A stretch of DNA of 64,000 bases, from positions 62,001 through 126,000 of the forward strand of contig CAKRYR010000006.1 in the NCBI GenBank assembly GCA_934432595.1. The letters run 5' to 3'. Below the pieces are notes generated by a model, which searched no databases, was not told the DNA's origin, and was given only the letters and a program-made list of their open reading frames with translations. Of the stretch, positions 1-7,058 are shown in pieces. Every line of letters begins with the position of its first letter. The stretch's first letter is position 1. This DNA is from an uncultured Lachnospiraceae bacterium (GTDB lineage: Bacteria; Bacillota; Clostridia; Lachnospirales; Lachnospiraceae). The translations under genes and the position numbers were made by a program.

Positions 1-1089
1 TTACCATCAGTATTTATGTTACCATGGGTTATGATATATGGTGTAAATACTCCTAATAATATAATTATGATTATATATATTATAATTGCAGTTACATTAG
101 TGTATAAAATAGCTAGATTTATGAAAATGAGAGAAGTGTTAGCAGCATTTTGGGCATTTGTAACAGTGTTTGGTTGTAATATGGTATGGATGTCAACAAT
201 GGGTGGAGTATGGTTCCAAGCTCAGCTTCTTAATATGATTTTTTGTTTTGCAGCTATATATGCAATGCTTAATAATAAAAGGGTTATATCATATTTATGT
301 ATTGCTTTTGCAGTAGGATGTAGACCATTTTCGATTGTTTATTTCTTTGTATTACTAATTTATTTTTATAGTATAGATAAGAAAACTGTGAATAAAAATA
401 GTGATAAAATTTTAAATGAGGAAAATAATAAAGGTAAAGTAAGTAGCAATAAGAAGGCTATAATTAATATAGTAAATGTCTTATCTATTGTTTTGAAGCA
501 ATGGAAAGGAATAATTTCTGCAGTTTTAGTAGGAATAGTATATATGATATACAATTATGCTAGATTTGAAAATCCATTAGAATTTGGACATAACTATTTA
601 CCAGAATTTTTAGAAGCAAGTAGTGGTCAATTTAATTTAGAATATGTTGCTACTAATCTATATAGAATATTTATTGAAGGAGTAAAGTTTAATAAAAAAA
701 TGGGGTTAGAATTTACTCAGTTTAATGGTTTTATTATATTTATTGCAAATCCTATATTTTTTATTTATTTAGTTTATATTATAAAGAATATTGTTAAGAA
801 AAATAATAATGAAGTAACAAGAATGATAGTGTTAATGACTGTTTGTAATATGATACTATTATGTTTCCATAAAACAATGGGTGGTTGGCAATTTGGTAAT
901 AGATATTTAGTGGATTTAATTCCATTTATATTGTTTTACATATTATTTACCAAAAAAAGAGAAAAAAGAATTAATAAAGTGGCACATTGGGAGAGATTTG
1001 TCGGAGCATTCGCAATTTTATTTAATATATATGGAGCTATAATAATGACAATTATAGATTTAAACAAAAAATTAAATTGGATAAGTTAA
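1..1089 (+). CDS. Polytopic membrane protein, 5' end outside window
   Basis: The reading frame is open from base 1 (the first five codons precede the ATG at 16), so the gene probably begins upstream of the window. What remains is about 360 residues with many hydrophobic segments: around residues 15-35, 45-70, 75-110, 165-185, 240-265, 280-300, 310-330 and 335-355. A hydrophilic Lys/Asn-rich loop lies near residues 125-155. The general look, with a short RPF motif after a helix and a WQFGNRYLVD stretch late in the protein, resembles membrane glycosyltransferases or mannosyltransferase-like proteins of surface polysaccharide pathways, but no diagnostic motif is visible, so the function is left open. 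It is followed by 130 bp and then ssrA. No strong terminator is seen after the stop codon. Confidence 0.7.
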   Translation, partial: LPSVFMLPWVMIYGVNTPNNIIMIIYIIIAVTLVYKIARFMKMREVLAAFWAFVTVFGCNMVWMSTMGGVWFQAQLLNMIFCFAAIYAMLNNKRVISYLCIAFAVGCRPFSIVYFFVLLIYFYSIDKKTVNKNSDKILNEENNKGKVSSNKKAIINIVNVLSIVLKQWKGIISAVLVGIVYMIYNYARFENPLEFGHNYLPEFLEASSGQFNLEYVATNLYRIFIEGVKFNKKMGLEFTQFNGFIIFIANPIFFIYLVYIIKNIVKKNNNEVTRMIVLMTVCNMILLCFHKTMGGWQFGNRYLVDLIPFILFYILFTKKREKRINKVAHWERFVGAFAILFNIYGAIIMTIIDLNKKLNWIS

Positions 1090-1177
1090 ATAAAATATTT
1101 TCGAGGATTGTATTAGAGTATCACAATTTAAATGAGAATTAGATATTTTTTCTGATATTTTTCCGTTAATTGGAATG

Positions 1178-1206
1178 TTGACTTATATGGTTATATTGGA
1201 TATACT
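1178..1206 (+). promoter_or_regulatory. Promoter of ssrA
   Basis: TTGACT at 1178-1183 and TATACT at 1201-1206 are separated by 17 bp, a good match to the housekeeping sigma factor consensus. Transcription would start near 1213, a few bases before the mature 5' end of the tmRNA at 1221. Confidence 0.7.
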
Positions 1207-1220
1207 ATATAGAGAACTTC

Positions 1221-1566
1221 GGGGATGTAACGGTTTCGACTGCGGTTTGAAGTTCGGTGAAGCTATTCGTGAGGAGCAACGTTATCACTCCAAATTAAAT
1301 ATAAACGCTGAAGATAATTTAGCTTACGCTGCCTAGTTGCAGCTGCCTAACTTAGCGTACTCATCCGTTAAGATTAGGTATCGACTAGATGGGAAACGAT
1401 ATATGCAAAGCTTTGAGCATATAGGCGTATTATGAAGCTACTAAAGTTTGCCGAGTGTTGGTTCTTGGCTTATGGAGGGAATGTGCCTAGGCGAAAATAA
1501 TCAACTATGATAGTAGAAGAACGAACGGACGGTCGTAGGACACGGGTTCAACTCCCGTCATCTCCA
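1221..1566 (+). ncRNA. ssrA: tmRNA (transfer-messenger RNA)
   Basis: Rescues stalled ribosomes by acting as tRNA-Ala and then as the template for a degradation tag. The 5' end GGGGATG pairs with CATCTCC at the 3' end (one G-U pair) to form the acceptor stem. The conserved start GGGGATGTAACGGTTTCGAC and the T-arm sequence GGGTTCAACTCCC are both present. The tag frame reads ...AAC GCT GAA GAT AAT TTA GCT TAC GCT GCC TAG at 1304-1336, giving a tag that ends NAEDNLAYAA, a typical clostridial tail. CCA is not encoded and must be added. The resume codon is upstream of 1304 and cannot be fixed by eye. Confidence 0.96.
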
Positions 1567-1575
1567 TTTAACTGT

Positions 1576-1784
1576 TAGAACAAAAATCTATTTATTTTAG
1601 AAAGGGCTATCTGAATATATATATGATAAAGGACGCTTTCGCTTGGATAACTGCGTAGCGGTACTATAATTTTTCTAGATATTAGCATATCTGAAAAATC
1701 ATGCACCGACGGAGTTATAACACCTTTATCACATTATATATTAGATATTCCTTTTTTAAATAAATAGATTTTTGTTTTATTCTA
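1576..1784. repeat. Long imperfect palindrome downstream of ssrA
   Basis: The outer arms 1581-1598 and 1758-1774 are near-perfect inverted copies (CAAAAATCTATTTATTT and its complement), extended outward by TAGAA/TTCTA. Inner pairings follow in register: GATAAAGG at 1625-1632 with CCTTTATC at 1723-1730, ATAACTGCGT with ACGGAGTTAT, and TTTTTCTAGATAT with ATATCTGAAAAA around the apical loop TAGC at 1681-1684. The whole ~200 bp can therefore fold into one long rod with bulges. It could be a non-coding RNA, a MITE-like element or an oversized ssrA terminator. No transposase is nearby and no second copy was noticed in the window. Confidence 0.6.
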
Positions 1785-1958
1785 GTGTAGTTTGGAGAAG
1801 ACGGGAGTTGGTGGGATACGTGAGTAGTTAAAGGTGGGAAACAAGCTTTAGAAATATAGGTAAAATCGTTATTGAGTCACTTCCCAAAACTGAAATGTAC
1901 GATATTTATATTGTATTTTATATTGCAATTTTCATCCCCCTACAAACTAAAGTTTTAC
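1785..1958. other. Gene-less stretch with a G-rich segment, unexplained
   Basis: Between the palindrome and the hydrogenase promoter there is no convincing gene. About 1791-1845 is unusually G-rich for this genome and holds three GGG tracts. It does not match any RNA family I recognise. The remainder is AT-rich. Confidence 0.4.
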
Positions 1959-1987
1959 TTGTTAACGAGTGGAAAGTTTGTTATAAT
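1959..1987 (+). promoter_or_regulatory. Promoter of the hydrogenase operon
   Basis: TTGTTA at 1959-1964 and a perfect TATAAT at 1982-1987 are separated by 17 bp. Transcription would begin near 1994, giving an ~85-base leader before the first gene at 2079. This rules out translation from upstream in-frame start codons. Confidence 0.65.
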
Positions 1988-2078
1988 GAACTTGATTTTT
2001 GATATTTTTTTAACAATATCAAAGAAAATGATGAAAAATAAAGAAATAGTTACAGTAGAAAAAGTGAGGAAGATACAA

Positions 2079-2330
2079 ATGAATATTAAAGTATGTGTAG
2101 GAAGTTCATGTCATTTAAAAGGTTCATATGAGGTTATACAAAGCCTAAAGAAATACATAGAAGATAATAAACTTGAAGATAAAGTTGAGTTAGAAGCAAG
2201 TTTTTGTTTGGGAAATTGTTCCAAAGGGGTATCAATGCAGATAGATGGTGAACCGATACAAAATGCGAACCCAGATACTATAGAGGATATATTTAACGAA
2301 AGAGTGATGAATAAATGCCAAAGTTTCTAG
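2079..2330 (+). CDS. Thioredoxin-like [2Fe-2S] ferredoxin (NuoE/HydC type)
   Basis: An 83-residue protein of the thioredoxin-like [2Fe-2S] ferredoxin family, which hands electrons to or from hydrogenases and NADH dehydrogenases. The cluster ligands are visible as C-x4-C near the N-terminus (CVGSSC) and C-x3-C in the middle (CLGNC). The frame is open back to 1872, but the operon promoter lies inside that stretch and the ATG at 2079 follows GAGGA at a good distance, so 2079 is the start. The gene overlaps the next by 16 bp, indicating translational coupling to the sensory hydrogenase and suggesting it is that protein's electron partner. It is shorter than full NuoE, which has an extra N-terminal helical part. 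Confidence 0.85.
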   Translation: MNIKVCVGSSCHLKGSYEVIQSLKKYIEDNKLEDKVELEASFCLGNCSKGVSMQIDGEPIQNANPDTIEDIFNERVMNKCQSF

Positions 2331-4105
2331 ATTTTAAAGCAGCAGAATGTAAAGATTGTTATAAATGTCTGAAAGAATGTCCGGTTAAAGCGATAAAAAT
2401 AGAAAATCATCAAGCGAAAATTATTGAAGAAAGATGTATACTTTGTGGGAAATGTACACTAATATGTCCACAAAACGCTAAAAAGGTGCATTCTGAGTTA
2501 GAAAATGTAAAAGAATTAATTAGGAATAATAAAGTAATAGCAAGTGTTGCACCATCATTTATATCAAGCTTTAATGTAGCTTCATTTGAAGATATTAATA
2601 CAGCATTACAAAAGCTTGGCTTTGAATATGCAGAAGAAACTGCAAGAGGAGCTCAACTTGTAGTAAATGAGTATGAAAGATTATTAAAAGAGAAGAAATA
2701 TAATAACTTTATTACTTCTTGTTGTCCAGCAATTAATAGGATGATTACAACATATTATCCTAATGCCATTGAATATTTAGCTAAGGTAGATTCACCTATA
2801 ATTGCTCATGCCAAATTATTAAAAAATGAGCATCCAGATTGTAAGATAGTATTTATTGGACCATGTATAGCAAAAAAGAGAGAATGTAATGAGTCAGGAT
2901 TAATAGATGGGGTATTAACTTTTGAAGAAATAGTAAAGTTATTAGATGAATATGATATAAGTATTGAAGAGAACAAGATTGATAAAGATAAAATTGAAGA
3001 GAACAAGATAGATGTAGGGAAAAAGGTAAATGAAGTAAATAATACAACTGAAATAAATAAGGAAGCAAGTTGGAATAAATCAAGAGTATTCCCTATAAGC
3101 AGAGGGATTATAAAATCCTTTAATAATTTGCCTGATGGATATGAGTATATAGCAGTAGATGGAGTGCAAAAGTGTAAGGAAGTGCTTGAAGAGATTGATA
3201 ATCTTGAGAATGTATTTTTAGAGTTAAATGCATGTCCTTCTGCTTGTGTAAATGGACCATGTAGTTTGAATAAAGAAAGTACAGCCATAACATCTAATGC
3301 AAGGGTTAGAAAATATGTTAATGATAATGTGTCAGTCTTGGAACAAGATTATTCAGTAGAGAATTATAATGACATTCAGAATATAGATATAAGTTGTGAA
3401 CATAAAAAATCAAAATACTCTGATATAACTCCATCGGAGGAACAGATTAGAGAAGTCCTTGCTAAGACGGGCAAGAATAAGCCAGAAGATGAGCTTAACT
3501 GTGGTGCATGTGGATACTCAAGTTGTAGAGAAAAAGCATGGGCTGTCATTAATGGATATGCTGATATAGAGATGTGTTTGCCATATATGAGAGAAAGGGC
3601 AGAGAATATTTCTTATGAAGTTATTAAACATAGTCCAGATGGGATTATAGTTATTGATAATGAATTTAAAGTAATAGATATTAATGCTAAAGCTTGCTCA
3701 TTACTAGGCGTAAGTAGTGCTATGGCTAAGGAAAGTTATATTTTTGATTGTTTAGATGAAAATGAAAGCTTTTTAATTGCAATTTCAGAAAAGAGAAATA
3801 TGTATAGAAAACAGATAAAAATATCTAATACTAATACATATGTTGAGTTATCTATTAATTATATGGAAGACCATGATATGATCTTTGCAATAATGAAAGA
3901 TATTACAGAAAAAGTAAGCTTTGATGAACAGTTAAATAAGGTAAAATTAGAAACTATGGCCATTACAGATAAGGTGATTAAGAAGCAAATGAGAGTAGCT
4001 CAAGAGATTGCATCTTTATTGGGAGAGACTACGGCAGAAACAAAGGTTGCCCTCGTTAATTTAAAGAAAACTCTACAGAATAATGAAGAAAAAGGTGAGA
4101 AATAA
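2315..4105 (+). CDS. hydS: Sensory-type [FeFe]-hydrogenase with PAS domain (HydS-like)
   Basis: A 596-residue protein. In order: two [4Fe-4S] ferredoxin motifs (about residues 12-60), an H-cluster domain (about 65-350), a four-cysteine Fe-S domain starting CGACGYSSC (about 395-425) and a PAS domain (about 435-535), then a coiled tail. H-cluster cysteines are present in TSCCP (C136, C137), GPCIAKK and NACPSACVNG. Relative to catalytic enzymes, the active-site methionines of motifs 2 and 3 are replaced by Gly and Asn, as expected for a slow, sensing hydrogenase. Known group C enzymes pair such a PAS domain with a kinase or phosphatase, and the next gene is a SpoIIE-type phosphatase overlapping by 1 bp. 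I infer that it senses H2 or redox state and signals through that phosphatase. A Lys/Glu-rich insert at about residues 210-245 holds a 30-bp tandem duplication. Confidence 0.9.
   Translation: MPKFLDFKAAECKDCYKCLKECPVKAIKIENHQAKIIEERCILCGKCTLICPQNAKKVHSELENVKELIRNNKVIASVAPSFISSFNVASFEDINTALQKLGFEYAEETARGAQLVVNEYERLLKEKKYNNFITSCCPAINRMITTYYPNAIEYLAKVDSPIIAHAKLLKNEHPDCKIVFIGPCIAKKRECNESGLIDGVLTFEEIVKLLDEYDISIEENKIDKDKIEENKIDVGKKVNEVNNTTEINKEASWNKSRVFPISRGIIKSFNNLPDGYEYIAVDGVQKCKEVLEEIDNLENVFLELNACPSACVNGPCSLNKESTAITSNARVRKYVNDNVSVLEQDYSVENYNDIQNIDISCEHKKSKYSDITPSEEQIREVLAKTGKNKPEDELNCGACGYSSCREKAWAVINGYADIEMCLPYMRERAENISYEVIKHSPDGIIVIDNEFKVIDINAKACSLLGVSSAMAKESYIFDCLDENESFLIAISEKRNMYRKQIKISNTNTYVELSINYMEDHDMIFAIMKDITEKVSFDEQLNKVKLETMAITDKVIKKQMRVAQEIASLLGETTAETKVALVNLKKTLQNNEEKGEK
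2963..3022 (+). repeat. 30-bp tandem duplication inside hydS
   Basis: Two adjacent 30-bp units start at 2963 and 2993, each beginning ATTGAAGAGAACAAGAT and coding for IEENKID plus three variable residues. The duplication is in frame and lies in a charged insert between H-cluster motifs 2 and 3. Confidence 0.75.
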
Positions 4106-5265
4106 TGGGACTTTTTTTAGAATATGGCTACACCTCATTTAATAAATTTGGAGAAGAATTGTGTGGAGATAAGGTATCCATTGTAGATAAAGATGGATAT
4201 ACAACATTAGTTTTAGCAGATGGAATGGGAAGTGGAGTTAAGGCAAATATACTTGCCACTCTTACATCTACAATTTTGAGTACAATGGTTTCTAATAATA
4301 TCTTCTTACAGGAGTGTGTAGAGACAATTATAGAGACTTTGCCAGTATGTAAACAAAGAGGAGTGGCATATGCGACCTTTTCAGTTATTCATTTGAACAA
4401 TGAGGGAAAAGGATATATGTTTGAGTTTGATAATCCACAATGTTTGTTTTTTAGAGATTGTATATATACAGAACTGCCAAGAGAAGAATTAAATATTCTT
4501 GGTAAAAAGGTATATAAGACAGACTTAGAGTTATCAAATCAAGATATGATATTGGTTATGTCAGATGGAGTACCACATGCTGGTATAGGAAAGATTATGA
4601 ATTTAGGTTGGCAAAGAGACGATATAATAGAATATATGGGAAATAACATTAATAAGCATATGTCAGCAACTTGTGTGGCTAATTTATTAGCAAGGGCAAG
4701 TAAAGATTTATATTTAGATGAGCCTGGAGATGATACAACAGTTGCTGCAATAAGGATAAGAGAAGAACAGAATGTTAATATTATGATTGGTCCACCAATT
4801 AATAGAGAAGATTGCGATAAGTATGTAAGTGATTTCTTAAGTAAAGATGGAATAAGGATAGTTTGTGGTGGAACAACTTCTCAAATAGTGGCTAAGTATC
4901 TTCATGAAGAAGTTAAAGCTGATATAGATTACAGAGAATCAGATTTGCCACCTATAGGACATATAAAGGGAATTGATTTAACAACAGAAGGCGTACTTAC
5001 TTTGAGAAAACTTATAGAGCTTTCTGAAGAATATATTCAAATAGATAGTGATGTTCCTAAGAATTTTGTGAAAAAAGATGGAGCATCAAGGATAGCTAAC
5101 TTCTTGTTTGAAGAGGCAACTAATATTAATTTCTTTGTAGGTCAAGCAGTTAATGAAGCACATAAAGGTTTACCTATTGATAGTACATTAAAATTCAAAT
5201 TAGTTGAAAGACTATCAGAGAATTTAAAAACAATGGGTAAAGTTATTGAAATAAAATATTATTAG
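4105..5265 (+). CDS. SpoIIE-type PP2C serine phosphatase
   Basis: A 386-residue PPM/SpoIIE-family phosphatase. The metal-binding motif DGMGSG lies near residue 35, a second acidic motif SDGVPHAG near 155, and DDTTVAAIR near 215. After the catalytic core, about 160 further residues contain CGGTTSQIVAKYL, a C-terminal extension seen in phosphatases encoded with [FeFe]-hydrogenases. The ATG overlaps the hydS stop by one base and follows AAGGTGAGA. SpoIIE phosphatases usually dephosphorylate anti-anti-sigma-type or other Ser/Thr-phosphorylated proteins. No such partner is encoded here, so the target is unknown. Its position between two hydrogenases argues that it is the output of the sensory hydrogenase. 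No membrane segments, so probably cytoplasmic. Confidence 0.88.
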   Translation: MGLFLEYGYTSFNKFGEELCGDKVSIVDKDGYTTLVLADGMGSGVKANILATLTSTILSTMVSNNIFLQECVETIIETLPVCKQRGVAYATFSVIHLNNEGKGYMFEFDNPQCLFFRDCIYTELPREELNILGKKVYKTDLELSNQDMILVMSDGVPHAGIGKIMNLGWQRDDIIEYMGNNINKHMSATCVANLLARASKDLYLDEPGDDTTVAAIRIREEQNVNIMIGPPINREDCDKYVSDFLSKDGIRIVCGGTTSQIVAKYLHEEVKADIDYRESDLPPIGHIKGIDLTTEGVLTLRKLIELSEEYIQIDSDVPKNFVKKDGASRIANFLFEEATNINFFVGQAVNEAHKGLPIDSTLKFKLVERLSENLKTMGKVIEIKYY

Positions 5266-5273
5266 GAGAGATA

Positions 5274-6716
5274 ATGATGAAAAAATTTGATACTTATGTA
5301 CAAAAGTTAAAGTATAAGGTTTTAATGGAGGTAATAAAAAAAGCTGATAATGATGATTTGATTAGTTGTTATAGAGATATACCTAGAACAATAGTACCTG
5401 GACCAAAGCCTTTAGGAAGATGCTGTGTATATAAGGAGAGGGCTGTTATTGAAGAAAGAATTAATTTGGCATTAGGAGGAGATAAAGATAATCCTAATTC
5501 TGTAGAGGTAATAGAAGTTGCATGTGATGAATGTCCAATAGAAGGTATCTATGTTACCCCTGCATGTAGAGGATGTTTGGTTCATAGATGTGTAGAGGTT
5601 TGCCCAAAGGGAGCAATATCTATTGTTAATCAGAAGTCAGTAGTTGATAAGGAAAAATGTATTGAATGTGGTAAGTGTACAGAGGCTTGTCCATATTCAG
5701 CTATTATTTTACAGAAAAGACCTTGTATGAATGCATGTAAGGTAGATGCTATATCAATTGATGAGAATAAGAAAGCAATAATTGATAATGATAAATGTAT
5801 TTCATGCGGAGCGTGTGTATATCAATGTCCTTTTGGTGCTATATCAGATAAGTCAATGATATTAGAAACATTAGATATTTTGAAAAAATCAGATAATAAC
5901 AAGAATTACAAGGTATATGCTGTTATTGCACCATCAATAGCAGGACAGTTTGATAATGTAAAACCTGAGCAAATAGTAACAGGACTTATGAAGTTAGGAT
6001 TCCATCAAGTTGTAGAAGCTGCGTTAGGAGCCGATATAGCATTATATAATGAGGCAAAAGAATTTCAAGAAAAAGGAGTTATGACTACATCTTGTTGTCC
6101 TTCATTTGTAATGTATGTTGAAAAGTATTTTCCAGAGCTTAGAAAATATGTTTCTAGTTCGGTATCACCTATGATATATGCAGGAGAGGCTATTAAAAAT
6201 TCGGATCCAGATGCAAAAGTTATATTTATAGGACCATGTACAAGTAAGAAGATGGAATATAGAATGGAAAAAACAGGAGGAGCAATAGATTCTGTTATAT
6301 CATTTGAAGAATTACAAGCATTTTTTGATGCAAGAGAAATTGATATTGAGAATTTAGAAGAAACAGTTCTTGATAATGCATCATACTATGGAAGAATATT
6401 TGCAAAATCAGGTGGTATTACTCAAGGTATTGTAGAAGTTGCAAAAGAGCACTTTGAAATTGATAATATTAAACCTGTAGCAATGAACGGAATAGATGAA
6501 TGTAAAGTTAATTTATTTAAATTAAAACTTGGAAGATCTGCAGAGAATTTCTTTGAAGGTATGGCTTGTGATGGAGGATGCTTAAATGGAGCATTATGTA
6601 TACATCATGGACCTAAAAATGCTAAAGAAGTTGAAAAGTTTGGTAGTCAAGCTAAGGAGAAGGATGTTGCAAATTCAGTTAATATATATAACTTGAATAA
6701 CAAAAATAATAAGTAA
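5274..6716 (+). CDS. [FeFe]-hydrogenase, group B type
   Basis: A 480-residue monomeric [FeFe]-hydrogenase that would interconvert H2 with protons and electrons using ferredoxin-type partners. An N-terminal Cys-rich segment (about residues 40-110) is followed by ferredoxin-like motifs CIECGKCTEACP and CISCGACVYQCP (about 125-190) and then the H-cluster domain. H-cluster motifs are TTSCCPSF, GPCTSKKME and MACDGGCLNG. The Gly-Pro-Cys form of motif 2 is typical of group B enzymes, whose physiological role is poorly known. The start follows AGGAGAGATA, and a second ATG immediately after (5277) is equally possible. It is the last gene of the operon, and the next transcription unit starts with its own promoter and riboswitch. 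The maturases HydE, HydF and HydG are not in the window. Confidence 0.9.
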   Translation: MMKKFDTYVQKLKYKVLMEVIKKADNDDLISCYRDIPRTIVPGPKPLGRCCVYKERAVIEERINLALGGDKDNPNSVEVIEVACDECPIEGIYVTPACRGCLVHRCVEVCPKGAISIVNQKSVVDKEKCIECGKCTEACPYSAIILQKRPCMNACKVDAISIDENKKAIIDNDKCISCGACVYQCPFGAISDKSMILETLDILKKSDNNKNYKVYAVIAPSIAGQFDNVKPEQIVTGLMKLGFHQVVEAALGADIALYNEAKEFQEKGVMTTSCCPSFVMYVEKYFPELRKYVSSSVSPMIYAGEAIKNSDPDAKVIFIGPCTSKKMEYRMEKTGGAIDSVISFEELQAFFDAREIDIENLEETVLDNASYYGRIFAKSGGITQGIVEVAKEHFEIDNIKPVAMNGIDECKVNLFKLKLGRSAENFFEGMACDGGCLNGALCIHHGPKNAKEVEKFGSQAKEKDVANSVNIYNLNNKNNK

Positions 6717-6734
6717 AATAGGTCTAAATAATTA

Positions 6735-6764
6735 TTGTTAGCATAATAGGAAAAATGTTACAAT
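6735..6764 (+). promoter_or_regulatory. Promoter ahead of the c-di-GMP riboswitch
   Basis: TTGTTA at 6735-6740 and TACAAT at 6759-6764 have 18-bp spacing. Transcription would start near 6771, just before the aptamer. Confidence 0.5.
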
Positions 6765-6779
6765 TAAAGAGTAATGAAT

Positions 6780-6868
6780 ATACAAATTTTGGCAAACTTA
6801 TCGAAAGGTAAGGACGCAAAGCTATAGGGTCTTAACTTAGTATTAGGAAAGACAGCCAGTTGCACTTT
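6780..6868 (+). promoter_or_regulatory. Cyclic di-GMP-I riboswitch (GEMM-I)
   Basis: The segment carries the GEMM-I hallmarks in order: GGCAAAC at 6791-6797, a stem capped by TCGAAAGG, the conserved GGACGCAAAGC at 6812-6822, then a second hairpin closed by GTCTT/AAGAC and ending AGCCAGTTGCAC. It lies 190 bases upstream of the GH25/SH3 gene on the same strand and is followed at once by an intrinsic terminator, so c-di-GMP should control read-through into 7059-9096. CCAGTT at 6855-6860 can pair with AACTGG at 6874-6879, which would block the terminator stem. That gives a plausible switch, but whether ligand turns the gene on or off cannot be settled by eye. Confidence 0.9.
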
Positions 6869-6871
6869 TAG

Positions 6872-6904
6872 AAAACTGGTCTATAGCAATAGCCAGTTTT
6901 TTTC
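6872..6904 (+). terminator. Riboswitch-controlled intrinsic terminator
   Basis: AAAACTGG at 6872-6879 pairs with CCAGTTTT from 6893, followed by a run of T. It sits directly after the aptamer, and its left arm is shared with the alternative antiterminator pairing. Confidence 0.8.
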
Positions 6905-7058
6905 TTTAATAAATTTAAGGGATGTTTGTTAAAGATTGTATTTGAGGGATGATTTATTTAATAGAAGTATAATTCTAAAAAGATAAATCCATTATCAGGT
7001 ATTTGGGGAAATATTTTGATAATGTTTTGTTTTGTAAATTCATGAGAGGAGAGGGCAT

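Noticed and set aside
1791..1870. Minus-strand coding remnant in the G-rich segment
   Set aside because: A short open frame exists, but it has no start, no ribosome site and no recognised motif. Left as unexplained.
1872..2078. In-frame upstream extension of the [2Fe-2S] ferredoxin gene
   Set aside because: A good promoter (TTGTTA-17-TATAAT) lies inside the extension and the first conserved residues begin at 2079 behind a ribosome site.
2806..3288. 160-codon open frame on the minus strand inside the sensory hydrogenase gene
   Set aside because: It is the mirror of a Lys/Glu-rich insert in a clearly coding gene. It has no ribosome site and a Ser/Leu/Phe-rich composition typical of antisense frames.
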